A stretch of DNA of 22,758 nucleotides from Pelagophyceae sp. CCMP2097 (taxonomy: Eukaryota; Sar; Pelagophyceae). The position numbers and the translations under genes were made by a program. Numbering within the stretch: position 1 is the stretch's first letter; every line of letters starts with the position of its first letter. Below are positions 9,083-16,963 of this stretch, piece after piece. The notes beneath the pieces are model-generated. The model was given only the letters and a program-made list of their open reading frames with translations. It did not search any database and was not told the origin of the DNA. The stretch is taken from NCBI GenBank assembly GCA_026770575.1, contig MU657648.1:14927-37684 (forward strand), given 5' to 3'.

Positions 9083-9090
9083 TTATAAAT
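9083..9090 (+). promoter_or_regulatory. TATA-like box
   Basis: TTATAAAT lies about 15-20 bases upstream of the ATG at 9104, in the 164-nt divergent promoter region. The distance to the start codon is short, so either the 5' UTR is nearly absent or translation starts further in (an in-frame ATG exists at 9155). Confidence 0.3.
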
Positions 9091-9103
9091 CGAGTCGAAG
9101 GAT

Positions 9104-9806
9104 ATGTGGGCCTCTCGCGCGAATCTGCTCGGGCGCGGCACGCGGCGTGTGTCGATGACGCGCGTCCTGCGCGACGCGCCGCAACGGTCGCCCCAGCCGC
9201 CCTACATCCGTGCGAAGCCGCCGCAGGGCCGCCTGCAATCGGCCGCGTCCAGGATCCTCGCCGGAACCGAATGGCGGTGCAGTCGTGAGCGGCAACAGAG
9301 GCTCGAGGGTTGTTGGGGGATATCTTCCTCGGGGCCGTGCAAACGAATAATGGAGCGAGGACTTTTCCACCGTCGTACCGTCGCCGCCTCCCGTACCGTC
9401 GTCGCCGCAGGCACGAGGAGCACGACCTCGTCTGGGACGACGGCGTCGCCGCAGAGACGTGCATCGACTTTGACGCGCCGCACGTCGGCTCGTACACAGG
9501 CGCGTCTCTCGCACGCGCCCGAGGCGCGCCCCTCGTTTTTCTTCCGCGAGCGGCGCCGCGTAGCCCTGGCGGCGCTGTGCGCGGCGCTGAGCTGCTTCGG
9601 CATCGTCTACCAGATCATCAAGTGGTCGGACCCGCAAGGTATTAACCCGGCGGTGCGTGCCCGCGGTCCTTGTTGTTCCGCGGTCCTTGGGCAAGACTGC
9701 GCTCGCCCTCGACTCGCGGCGCCCCGCGCAGTACCGGCGCAAGGTGGGCAGGGACGTCCTGCCCATCTACGACATCACAAAATTCGACGAAGACGAAGAC
9801 GACTGA
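9104..9806 (+). CDS. Mitochondrial complex I NDUFB8-like accessory subunit
   Basis: NDUFB8 is a single-span accessory subunit of the membrane arm of NADH dehydrogenase. Model: exons 9104-9276, 9411-9501, 9551-9652 and 9696-9806, total 477 nt (158 aa). The N-terminus is Arg-rich without acids (MWASRANLLGRGTRRV), as in mitochondrial presequences. Then come HEEHDLVWDDGVAAETCID (plant NDUFB8-like proteins have WDNGTAFPEPCID), a hydrophobic span VALAALCAALSCFGIVY, DPQGINPATALALDSRRP, and a C-terminus VLPIYDITKF ending in Asp/Glu. Introns 9277-9410 and 9653-9695 are GT-AG. The second intron may be GC-AG (9502-9550), which retains the conserved VGSY; a GT-AG alternative is 9484-9523. Identification rests on short motifs plus topology. 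Confidence 0.6.
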
Positions 9807-9905
9807 AGACTGAAGACGCCCGAACCCTCCCAAAACGTTGAGGCCGACATTTCGACCGCGACGGGGCCCGCCCGTGTCCACGCCCATTGCGCTGTGTGAC
9901 TGAAA

Positions 9906-9921
9906 GTAAGCACGTGCTTAC
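9906..9921. promoter_or_regulatory. Perfect 16-bp palindrome
   Basis: GTAAGCACGTGCTTAC is its own complement and has a CACGTG core. It sits in the 235-nt gap between the convergent 3' ends of the NDUFB8-like and COMMD10 genes, 20 bases left of a run of ten G. It could form a hairpin in either 3' UTR or bind a dimeric bHLH/bZIP factor. Neither is shown. Confidence 0.6.
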
Positions 9922-10041
9922 AGCAATGCCGCCGGGCTTCTGCGGGGGGGGGGCGCAGCGCGCGGCGAGCCGTCGTCTTAGTTGCTCGGCGCTGGGGCGC
10001 GCGGCGGTCGTCGCGTATCGGCGGTCATCACGCGGCGCTGG

Positions 10042-10926
10042 TCACGTCGCGAGGCCGTCGATGGTCGTTTGTATTTGTTGAAGGCTCTGAAAAAGGTCCC
10101 AGAGCTCTGCGTGCGAGCATTCCAACGACAGCTTCTCGTGCTCGGCGCCCGCGGGCCTATCGGGGAGCGTCAAAAGGCGCGAGGCGACGCTATGACGCGG
10201 GTGGGCGTACGCGTCGGGTGGCGCGAGGTCGAATTCGAAGATGGCCGTCGGATCCTGGAAAACGGACGTCGACGAGGCCGTCCCGAAACGATGCAGGCGC
10301 ACCTTGCGGAGCGTGCTCGGGCTCTCGGCCATGTTGAGGTGGACTTCCCAGGACGAGTCGTGGAGCGCGCATGGTCCCATGAGGTGTCGGTCCTTGAGGT
10401 GCGAAACGTAGTCCGTAGCCTCGTGCTTCCAGACTTGCGCCGCGAGCTCCGCGTGTGCCTACAAAGCGCTCCGCGGCGACCACGCGAGGCGATGCCATAC
10501 CGCGTCCATGCCGAGGTCGAGCCTAGGCCGCGCAGGTGCGGCTTCGGGCGGTTTTCCCGGCGCACTCACAGCGACGCCTCGAGGAGGTCGGGTCGTTGCA
10601 CCTGTAGAATCGTGGTTGACCGGTATCGATCGCGGGTTTACGCGCCGAGTATGCTGCTTGTTCGAAGACGAATGCGATAAAGTCGACTATCGTGCGCAAA
10701 GCCTCGTCCGCCACGCAAAGCACCGCGCCTGCAATCTGCCGTTCTAGATGCAAGGGCGAAAAAGGGGGCGCCGCCGCGCGCGGAGCTGCGCCTCCTCCGC
10801 GTCGGAGAAGAACGCCGCTTGGCGGCCCAGCGCCAACCTTTGCGCGATGCGATGCGCCAGCCGAGGAAACTGCTTCAGCGGCACGCCGTTGATCAGCGCC
10901 GCCGCCTCGCGGCTCGCGCCGCACAT
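10042..10926 (-). CDS. COMMD10: COMM domain-containing protein 10
   Basis: COMMD proteins form a hetero-decamer within the Commander complex, which acts in endosomal recycling. Exons 10926-10782, 10728-10634, 10601-10570, 10522-10501 and 10458-10042 sum to 711 nt (236 aa). Against human COMMD10, LINGVPLKQFPRLAHRIAQ matches the N-terminal helical domain. LRAVLCVADEALRTIVDF through FEQAAYSARKP aligns without gaps across the first junction. SSWEVHLNMAES opens the COMM domain, which ends LSLECSHAELWDLFQSLQQI. The first intron (10781-10729) keeps frame only with a GC donor. The second (10633-10602, 32 nt) also appears to need GC and is the weakest. The other two are GT-AG. Exons of 32 and 22 nt are unusually small. 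An Ala/Thr/Arg-rich insert lengthens the COMM domain. Confidence 0.88.
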
Positions 10927-11805
10927 GCGCCGGACGGCGAGGCCAGCAGTCGCCCGCGCCGAGGTCCCGGGACTCGGACTCTCGATCTCGAGTACTCCGA
11001 GTCGGCGCGTCGCGACGCGTCGCTAAAAACAACTCTTTTGTGGACATTTCTTTTCCAAAAAGGTCTGGTAAGGACTAGATGGCCCCCCCCTCAGGCCTGA
11101 AGCGGAAGTTTTCGCACCCGGGCTACCCGGTAGCCCGGGACTTCCCGGGCTTGTCCAAGAAGAAGTCGAGGCCTACCCGCTCGCGGACGCGCGGCCGGAA
11201 GCGAGGGCGTTCCACTAGACGGAATTTAAAGAAAGATTCGTCTCGATCTTACGTTGGCTCGGCGGCATCGCCCGAGGCGCGCAGAGCACGACGCACGACG
11301 GGGACGGCGCCACTGCTTGGATATTCTTGTGCGAGGTCGCATCTTGAGGAATTTGTGAGGCGCCCTTTGAATCATCTCTTTGAATCCGACTAGGGTCCCC
11401 CTTCGCTTCGCCGGCTTCCGGCTCGTGCGCGCCCGAGCCACGCGACCAGGTTCGCGTTTGGTCCTCAACCCGCAAGGTGCTCGAATGATCGCCCCCCCAC
11501 TGTGGAATCCCATCACGACTCCGAATGATGCGCGGCACGCGAACGAATCTCAAGACCAAAGCGAAACGGCAGCGTGACGAATGGATCGGAGCGGCGCGTC
11601 TCTCCCCGACGCGCGCTGTACGACGGAAGCTTGCGACACCCCGAGCGGACGAATGCGACGGTCGTTCCCGGTCCCGTTTTGCCGGAGCCCCGGTTACGCT
11701 CCGCCAAAACGCCGCCGTGAGGCCCGCGCCGCGGCGGCGGCCCGGGTCTCGTGACGCATGAAGAAGAGTCTGAATGTACTGAGCGGGACTGTCCGAGCCG
11801 CGCGT
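10927..11805. other. Intergenic region, no convincing gene
   Basis: About 880 nt separate the COMMD10 start from the 3' end of the next minus-strand gene. Open frames on both strands (for example 11079-11393 on plus, very Arg/Lys-rich) lack recognisable domains. A short hairpin lies at 11117-11139. The segment 11230-11560 is less GC-rich than its surroundings. The COMMD10 promoter should be near 10930-11050. Confidence 0.4.
11117..11139. repeat. Perfect inverted repeat, 11-bp arms
   Basis: CCCGGGCTACC and GGTAGCCCGGG are separated by one base and followed by another CCCGGG at 11144. It is a strong potential cruciform or RNA hairpin with no known role. Confidence 0.7.
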
Positions 11806-12987
11806 TCACTTCGCGCGCGCGCACCGTTTCGTCGGCTGCGGCGCCGCTTCGATGGCGGCGGCCTCGAGCTCGGCGATGACGGCCTCGAGCTCGGCCACGT
11901 GGCGCGCTCCGGCCTCGTCGCGGCGCCGCGCCTCCCGCCGCAGGCCGTCGATCTCCAGCCGCAGGCCGCCGATCTCATCATTCAGGCCGCCGATCACGTC
12001 TTTCTACTGCTCGATGAAGTTGTGCGCCGTCTTGCACTCGTCCTCGTGGTCGTCCCGGTCCTCCGTCACCTTGTCCCGGTCCTCAGTAATCGTGTCTCGC
12101 TCCTCCTCGATCGCGACGAAAATGTTCTCGTGTGACGCGTGGAGCGAGACGAGGGCGGCGAGGCCGCTCGCCGGCGCCGCCGTCGCGCGGCGCCGCGCAG
12201 CGGCCTCGGCCGCAGCCTCGACGGCTCCGTCCGCGTCGACGTCGATCGTTTCGACGAGCGCCCACAGCCGCGCGATCTCCCGGTGCGCGTCATCGAGGCT
12301 GCTGAACAGCGTCGCCGAATCGAGCGCCTCGGCGCCGAGGTCTTGCAGCCGCTTCGCTCGCGGCTCGTCGCCCGAAGCACCGTCGCCGGGCTCCTCGCCG
12401 TCGGCAGAGGCCTCGGTCGCGGCGGCAGCGCCCGCGTCGTTAGAGGCCTCGGCGCGGCGTTTGCGACTCGATGCGGCCGCCGGTGGAGTCGCTGCTTTGA
12501 GCGCCCGGTCCACGGGACTGGCCCGCTTCTCCTGTTTCCTCTTCTTGGCGTTTGGCGGAGCTCGCGACGGCTCGAAAATGTCGTCGTCGGACGGCAGCAC
12601 CTTAAGGTCGTTGACGCAGATGTTGCGGCTCTTGTCGGCGAACCGCACGGCCCAGAAGCCTCTAGCGACACGTAACTCGACGACGCCGCGCCGCGCCGAG
12701 TCGCTCGCGGGGCAGACGCGCACCCCAACGTGCAAGGCTCGTGCCGCCATGGCGGTCGCCTGCTCCTCTTGCCACTTCTCCTTCCCGCTCTGCGGAGCTT
12801 GTGACGGCTCGAACGTGGCGTCGTCGGACGGCAGCACCTCGAGATCCTTGATGTGGATGTTGCGGGTCTTGTCGGTGAATTGCACGGCTCACCAGCCTCC
12901 TGAGACATGTGACTCGACGACGCCGCGCCGCGCCGAGTCGCTCACGAGGCAGACGCGCGCCCCAACGTGCATGCCTCGTGCAGCCAT
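11806..12987 (-). pseudogene. Stop-interrupted gene: tandem 79-residue domain plus coiled coil
   Basis: A single minus-strand frame of 394 codons is interrupted only by TGA at 12891-12889 and TAG at 12006-12004. It starts with two tandem 79-residue copies of an unrecognised domain: VGARVCLVSDSARRGVVES in copy 1, VGVRVCPASDSARRGVVEL in copy 2. Both copies end in a VLPSDD...FEP segment and a Lys-rich linker. The pattern (VxxRV, G-V-V, FWAVRF) recalls small barrel folds such as Tudor or chromo-like domains, but that is a guess. A low-complexity Lys/Ala/Glu region follows, then coiled coil (EEERDTITEDRDKVTEDRD, and heptads GGLNDEIGGLRLEIDGLRRE after the TAG). It may be a decayed gene, or the stops may fall inside introns (GGTGAG and CAGTAG surround them). 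Confidence 0.55.
12514..12987 (-). repeat. Tandem duplication, 237-bp unit
   Basis: The unit is 237 bp (79 codons), with ATGs at 12987 and 12750. The first 13 codons and the arginine-flanked ASDSARRGVVE region are nearly identical. The third part of each unit has diverged into different Lys-rich linkers. The copies differ at the Trp of FWAVRF in copy 2, which is the TGA stop in copy 1. Confidence 0.85.
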
Positions 12988-13030
12988 GGCGGGCGCCCGC
13001 TCGGTCTCGCGAGCGCTCCTCGGCCCGTCA

Positions 13031-13038
13031 TGACGTCA
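13031..13038. promoter_or_regulatory. TGACGTCA palindrome (bZIP-type site)
   Basis: A perfect CRE-like palindrome lies 144 nt upstream of the putative start of the prenyl synthase homologue and 44 nt upstream of the divergent interrupted gene. TGACGT is the binding core of many bZIP factors, including stramenopile aureochromes. One such site can arise by chance. Confidence 0.35.
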
Positions 13039-13181
13039 GCCGTCAGCGGTCCGGGCAACCCCTTAGGTACTCGGAAGATTTGATTGCCGTCTCCACTATG
13101 CAACGGCCCTCATCGGGTTCCCCACCGGACGGCGGATGTTTTGTGTGGCAAAAATAAAATCAGAACGATTGAAGTCAGAGG

Positions 13182-15264
13182 ATGGCGCGCTTGCTGAGCG
13201 CGACGTGGCTGTGGTGCTACGCGGCGACGGCGCTGCTGTGCGACGTCCGAATAAGCCCGCCGCGGCGCTCGGCAGGCCGTAGGCTGGCGGCCACGGACCG
13301 AGGTGCGGGCCGCAGTGGAATTTTCTGACGTAGCGCCGCAGACCCCCGACCGCGGCCCGATAGACGCCGAGCCTTTTGAGATCGTGCGATCCGACCTCAA
13401 GCAGATGAAGCTGCGCATCAAGGCGCTCGTCGAACGGACCCTCGACTCTGGCGGTGACTCGAGCAGCGCGCGGCCCGCGTCCCCCGCCGCCGGCCGACGA
13501 CGCCCGCCAGCTGGCGGGCGGCGCAGCCGCGACGTGTGCGCGAAACGCTCCGCCTTTGTACGCTTCAAGCGGCTTGTTGTGTAGGTGACTCTTCAAAGTC
13601 CAAGTCGCACCCGCTGCTGCAGGGCGCGGCGCGCGAGTTCTTCGAACGGCGCGAGCGCGCATTTCGGCCAGCGGTACGCGCCTGAGCCCGCACGCCGGAG
13701 AAAGGCTCCTCAGAGTCCTTCCGCGGGACGTTTCATTGGAGTGCAACAGGTCGTGCTGCTCGTCTCGCGCGCACTGCAAACAGAGACCGAAGAGCTGCCG
13801 GCGAGGCACCGCCTCTTGGCGGAGATTGTTGAAATGATGTGCACGGCGCAGATCATCCACGACTCGGTCCTCGAGGATGGTGCGTCGCCGGAAAAGCCTA
13901 CGGGCGTCTCGCTACCCGCGCCTCGCTGCGGCCGCGGCAGAATGATTAAACTTTTGTATCCTTGAGAGCGTGCTCCGTGTGAGATTTTACTACTCTGATT
14001 TTTATGACTCAAACGCCGAAGCGCCCACGAACCACGAATGATGCCACGCGGCGGCGCCCCACGCGCGGAAATAGGCGCGGACAGCGACGACGGCAACGTC
14101 GCGCACCGACTCTACGTCTCGGCGAGCGCGGGAAACAAGGTCTCAGTCCTCGCCGGCGACTTTCTGTGAGGCGCTTTTCTCCTCCGTGCCGGCCGTGCAA
14201 GGCTTTACCAGCCGACGCAGGCTCGCGCGGTGCTCCGTCGCGCTGTCGCAGCTCGGGGACCTCAACGTCGTCGAGCTCATGGCCACGTCGCTCGAGTGCG
14301 TCGGCTGATCGCCAAAGTCGACAAGAGCGTGGACGACGCCCAATTTACAATTGTAGGTCCATGGTTCACGGCGGCGTCCTCTTCGCGCAAGCGCTGCCCG
14401 TGGAGCTCCTCGAGCGCTCGAACTACGTGCGTCCGCTCCCGGGCGCCCGCGCCGCGCGTCTTTCAAAGGCGTCGGACGTGCGCTGCGCCGCTGACGCGCG
14501 CTGCAGGAGCGCCGGACGCGCCTCAAGACGTCGGCCCTCATCGCCGACGCGTGCCGGTCTGCGGCCATCCTCGCCGGCTACGACGAGCGCGCCGAGGTCT
14601 CCGAGGCCGTTTTCAACTACGTACGTCTTTATGGCGCGCCTTTGTGGCGTTGAGGCGCGGACCGCGTTTCAACAGGCCACGTCGCTGGGCCTCGCGTACC
14701 AGACCATCGCCGACACCATTGCCTTCGAGGCCGGCGAATGCGTCACGCTCACGGCGTTTGCGTCGTCGCCGCCCGTGATCCTCGCCGCCGAGCGGTCGCC
14801 TGAGTGCGTACTGCCTTTTTGGATCGCCTCTTGGATCGTCGCCAAGTCTGATAGTGCGGCCTAGGCTCCGCGAGGCCATTTTGAGCGCGGCGCCGGCGAC
14901 GTCGGGCACGGCGCTGGCGGCGCTGATCCCGCTCGTGGCCGCGCAAGACGGCGTGCGGCGCGCGCTCGAGGCCGGCACCGCCCACGCAGAGGCCGCCGCC
15001 GCGTTCCTCGCGGTGCGTCGCCTGCTCGGGACGCGGGAGAGTTGCGCTGTAGAGGTCGTCCTTTTGGACGCGGTCCCTTTGTTACCGCGCTGCTCGTAGC
15101 CCGTGCCCGCGTCGCGGTACCGCGACGCTCTTCTGAAGATGACGAACTACGTCTCGCAGCCGGACCAGCGCGGCCTGCAGCGGGAAAAGTTCGCGGCGGA
15201 CGCGGCGCGGAGGCAGGCCGAGGCGGCGAGGACGCTCAAGGCCCTTAAGACTGAGGCGCCGTAA
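13182..15264 (+). CDS. trans-Prenyl diphosphate synthase homologue with degenerate Asp motifs (PDSS2/SPS-like)
   Basis: Long-chain trans-prenyl synthases build polyprenyl diphosphates for quinone tails. Exons 13342-13453, 13585-13673, 13750-13879, 14075-14165, 14221-14295, 14357-14426, 14507-14620, 14676-14803, 14865-15012 and 15100-15264 sum to 1122 nt. All nine introns are GT-AG with matching phases. Family marks are PFEIVRSDLKQMKLRIKALV, SHPLLQGAAREFF, GNKVSVLAGDFLLAR, LGDLNVVELMATSLE and LGLAYQTIADTIAFE. The first aspartate motif, normally DDxxD, reads HDSVLED. The second, normally DDxxD before Phe, reads ADTIAF. Loss of both suggests a non-catalytic partner subunit like PDSS2. The ATG at 13182 opens a signal-like MARLLSATWLWCYAATALL then an Arg-rich stretch, suggesting plastid import. 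How that exon joins 13342 is unresolved. Confidence 0.8.
13453..13591. mobile_element. Introner-like intron flanked by an 8-bp direct repeat
   Basis: The 131-nt intron 13454-13584 in the prenyl synthase gene starts inside GGTGACTC (13453-13460) and ends at a second identical GGTGACTC (13584-13591). The repeat spacing equals the intron length, as expected if an element inserted with an 8-bp target-site duplication and one splice site came from the target. No clear terminal inverted repeats are visible. No other intron here shows such a match. Confidence 0.4.
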
Positions 15265-15501
15265 AAGAAAACCATCCCTTGTGAAGCCGCCGCGCCGAGG
15301 CGCGGGCCGCTCGAGCGACGACTTGCGGCAAGGGGTCGGCCTGCTCGCGCGCACAGTGTACAGTGACTCGGACCGCCGCCGGGGAGCTTGCGATGTCGCC
15401 GAAGCTAGTTCAGCGACTCTACGTCAGTGACTGTGACGTCCGTCAGGGGGACCAACGAGTCGACGCGCGCTTTCGCCCTCGCCCGAGCCGCTCGCTCGAC
15501 G
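15265..15501. promoter_or_regulatory. Promoter region of the lumen protein with inverted TGACGT pair
   Basis: Between the prenyl synthase stop and the ATG at 15502, ACGTCA (15421-15426) and TGACGT (15434-15439) form an inverted pair with a 7-nt centre, about 65-80 nt before the start codon. TGACGT is the site reported for aureochrome blue-light bZIP factors of stramenopiles. The link to light control is inference. Confidence 0.35.
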
Positions 15502-16239
15502 ATGAGCCGGGTGTGCCTCTTCGCGGTGCTCTGCGCGTCGGCGGCGGCGCTGCAGGAGGCGCCGCTGCGCCTGGCCCCAGCCGTGACGCGGCGCCGCGGC
15601 GCCGCGGGGCTCGTCGTGGGCGCCGCCTTTACGCTCCTGCCGTCGGCGCGCGCCCTCGAGCCCAAGCTAAAGCTCGGCAACGCCGCGCTGGCCGAGATGG
15701 TCACCGCCGACCTCGTCGAGCGCCAGTTCCTCGGCGAGTGGCCAAGCGCCTCGGCCCTTGTCGCGATCCCGTGACGCGCGCCTCTAGCGACGGTTGTCGC
15801 GGTCCTTTGACACGCGCCTCTAGCGACGGCGGACTTTACGCGCGCGCTCTACGACGAGTCTGCGACGTTTACGGACGAGGTGGACTCGTACTCGCTGGAG
15901 AAGTTTATTTCCGGCACGAAAAAGCTCTTCGTCGCCGACCGCAGCAAGGTCAATCTGACGTCGCCCGTCGTCGTCACCGACGAGTCGGCCACGTTCCGCT
16001 TCGAGGAGACGCTCGCCTTTAACCTGCCCTTAGTCAAGCCCATCGTCTCGCTCTCCGGCAAGGTGCGGGCCGTCGTATCAAGGCCCCTCGGAGCCGGCCC
16101 CTCTCACCTTTCGGCGTGCTACGACGCATCCCGTCCACAGGTCGTGCTGACGCGCGACGCAACCACGGGTCTCTTCGTCGCGTACCGCGAATACTGGGAC
16201 CAGACGCCCTTTGAAGTCGTCAAAACGGCGCACCTCTAA
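15502..16239 (+). CDS. Thylakoid-lumen NTF2/SnoaL-like protein
   Basis: Exons 15502-15733, 15824-16062 and 16141-16239 sum to 570 nt (189 aa). The N-terminus has a signal peptide (MSRVCLFAVLCASAAALQ), a transit-like basic part, then TRRR followed by a hydrophobic stretch and LPSARALE. That is the layout of twin-arginine import into the thylakoid lumen of a secondary plastid. The mature part, ERQFLATADFTRALYDESAT through DSYSLEKFISGTKKLF, SATFRFEETLAFNLPL and GLFVAYREYWD, matches algal and plant NTF2-like (SnoaL/DUF2358-type) proteins of unknown function. The first intron needs a GC donor (G|GCGAGT): only this restores LATAD and the frame. The second is GT-AG (78 nt). An upstream in-frame start at 15427 would bury the signal peptide, so I chose 15502. 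Confidence 0.72.
15772..15829 (+). repeat. Duplicated 3' splice-site segment inside an intron
   Basis: A 22-bp segment TGAC(G/A)CGCGCCTCTAGCGACGG occurs at 15772-15793 and 15808-15829, 36 bp apart with one mismatch. Each copy holds a CCTCTAG|CGACGG acceptor. The downstream copy gives the conserved protein. Use of the upstream copy adds 36 nt that contain an in-frame TGA at 15808. Confidence 0.8.
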
Positions 16240-16513
16240 ACAAAGTGTCGAGGCCTGCTTTCGTGCGAGGGATTCGGGGAGGTGGACTTCACGGGGAGCG
16301 AGGGTGTCGTTTCGGGAAAGCTCCCTACAATTGTATGTTTTTCGACTTCGACGCGCCTCTCAAGTTACATTCAAATCCTCCTGGCGGCGGTTTCTCATGG
16401 GTTAACCCAATAGGATATCCCCCAATGTTTCAGTCGGCTTTTGTCTGGTGCCGAGAAGCTTCTCAGAGTCCTGGAATCAGCCGACGTTTCTCGGCGGATC
16501 GGCAGCCTCAGTC

Positions 16514-16963
16514 ATGGCGCTCGAGGCGCTGTCGGCGCTCGCCGGGCTCGTCGGCATCGACGCGTCCCCGCAGCCTGCGCCGAGCTCGGCGCTCGCCGGG
16601 GTCGATGGCATCGATCCGCCGTCGCAGCCGGCGCCGAAAAGTCCCCCGTCCGACGTGCGTCGGACGGCTCCGGGCATCGCGGGCCCGTCCACGGCGTTCG
16701 AGGCGCTGACGGCGCTCGCCGGGATGGTGGACATCGACGCCTCGCCGCAGCCGCCGGCCCCGACGAGCTCGGCGCTCGCCGGAGTTGATGGCATCGACGC
16801 GCCGTCGACCCAGCCTGCGCTTACTGCGCCGTCGACCAACTTGAAGGCTGTGCCGACGACTTCCCCGTCCGACGTCTGTACGGTTCCGGGCATCGCAGGG
16901 CCGTCCATGGGACAGGCTCTGGCGGCGCTCGCCGGGCTCGTGGGCTACACGCTGTCGCCACAG
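16514..16963 (+). repeat. Coding tandem repeat, about 2.3 units
   Basis: Units begin near 16514, 16697 and 16913 and share GGCGCTCGCCGG(G)CTCGT and a GGCATCGCGGGCCCGTCC-like end. The second unit carries an extra 30 or so nt (TQPALTAPSTNLKAVPTT region). Confidence 0.75.

Noticed and set aside
11079..11393. Basic 104-residue plus-strand frame
   Set aside because: It has no recognisable domain, no splice partners and low-complexity Arg/Lys/Ser content. It was left as intergenic.
12889..12891. Selenocysteine or reassigned TGA/TAG codons
   Set aside because: Other genes here end at TGA and TAA in sensible places, no SECIS-like hairpin was evident, and the duplicate copy has TGG. Decay or splicing is simpler.
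11852..13033. Plus-strand open frame of 393 codons
   Set aside because: It lies opposite the tandem-domain gene. Its Ser/Arg/Ala-rich translation mirrors GC-rich codons and shows no domain, while the minus strand shows duplicated protein sequence and coiled coil.
16245..16709. Plus-strand frame starting at 16245
   Set aside because: It begins with GTG, has no ATG or domain, and overlaps the repeat protein in another frame. It is most likely intergenic sequence plus shadow.
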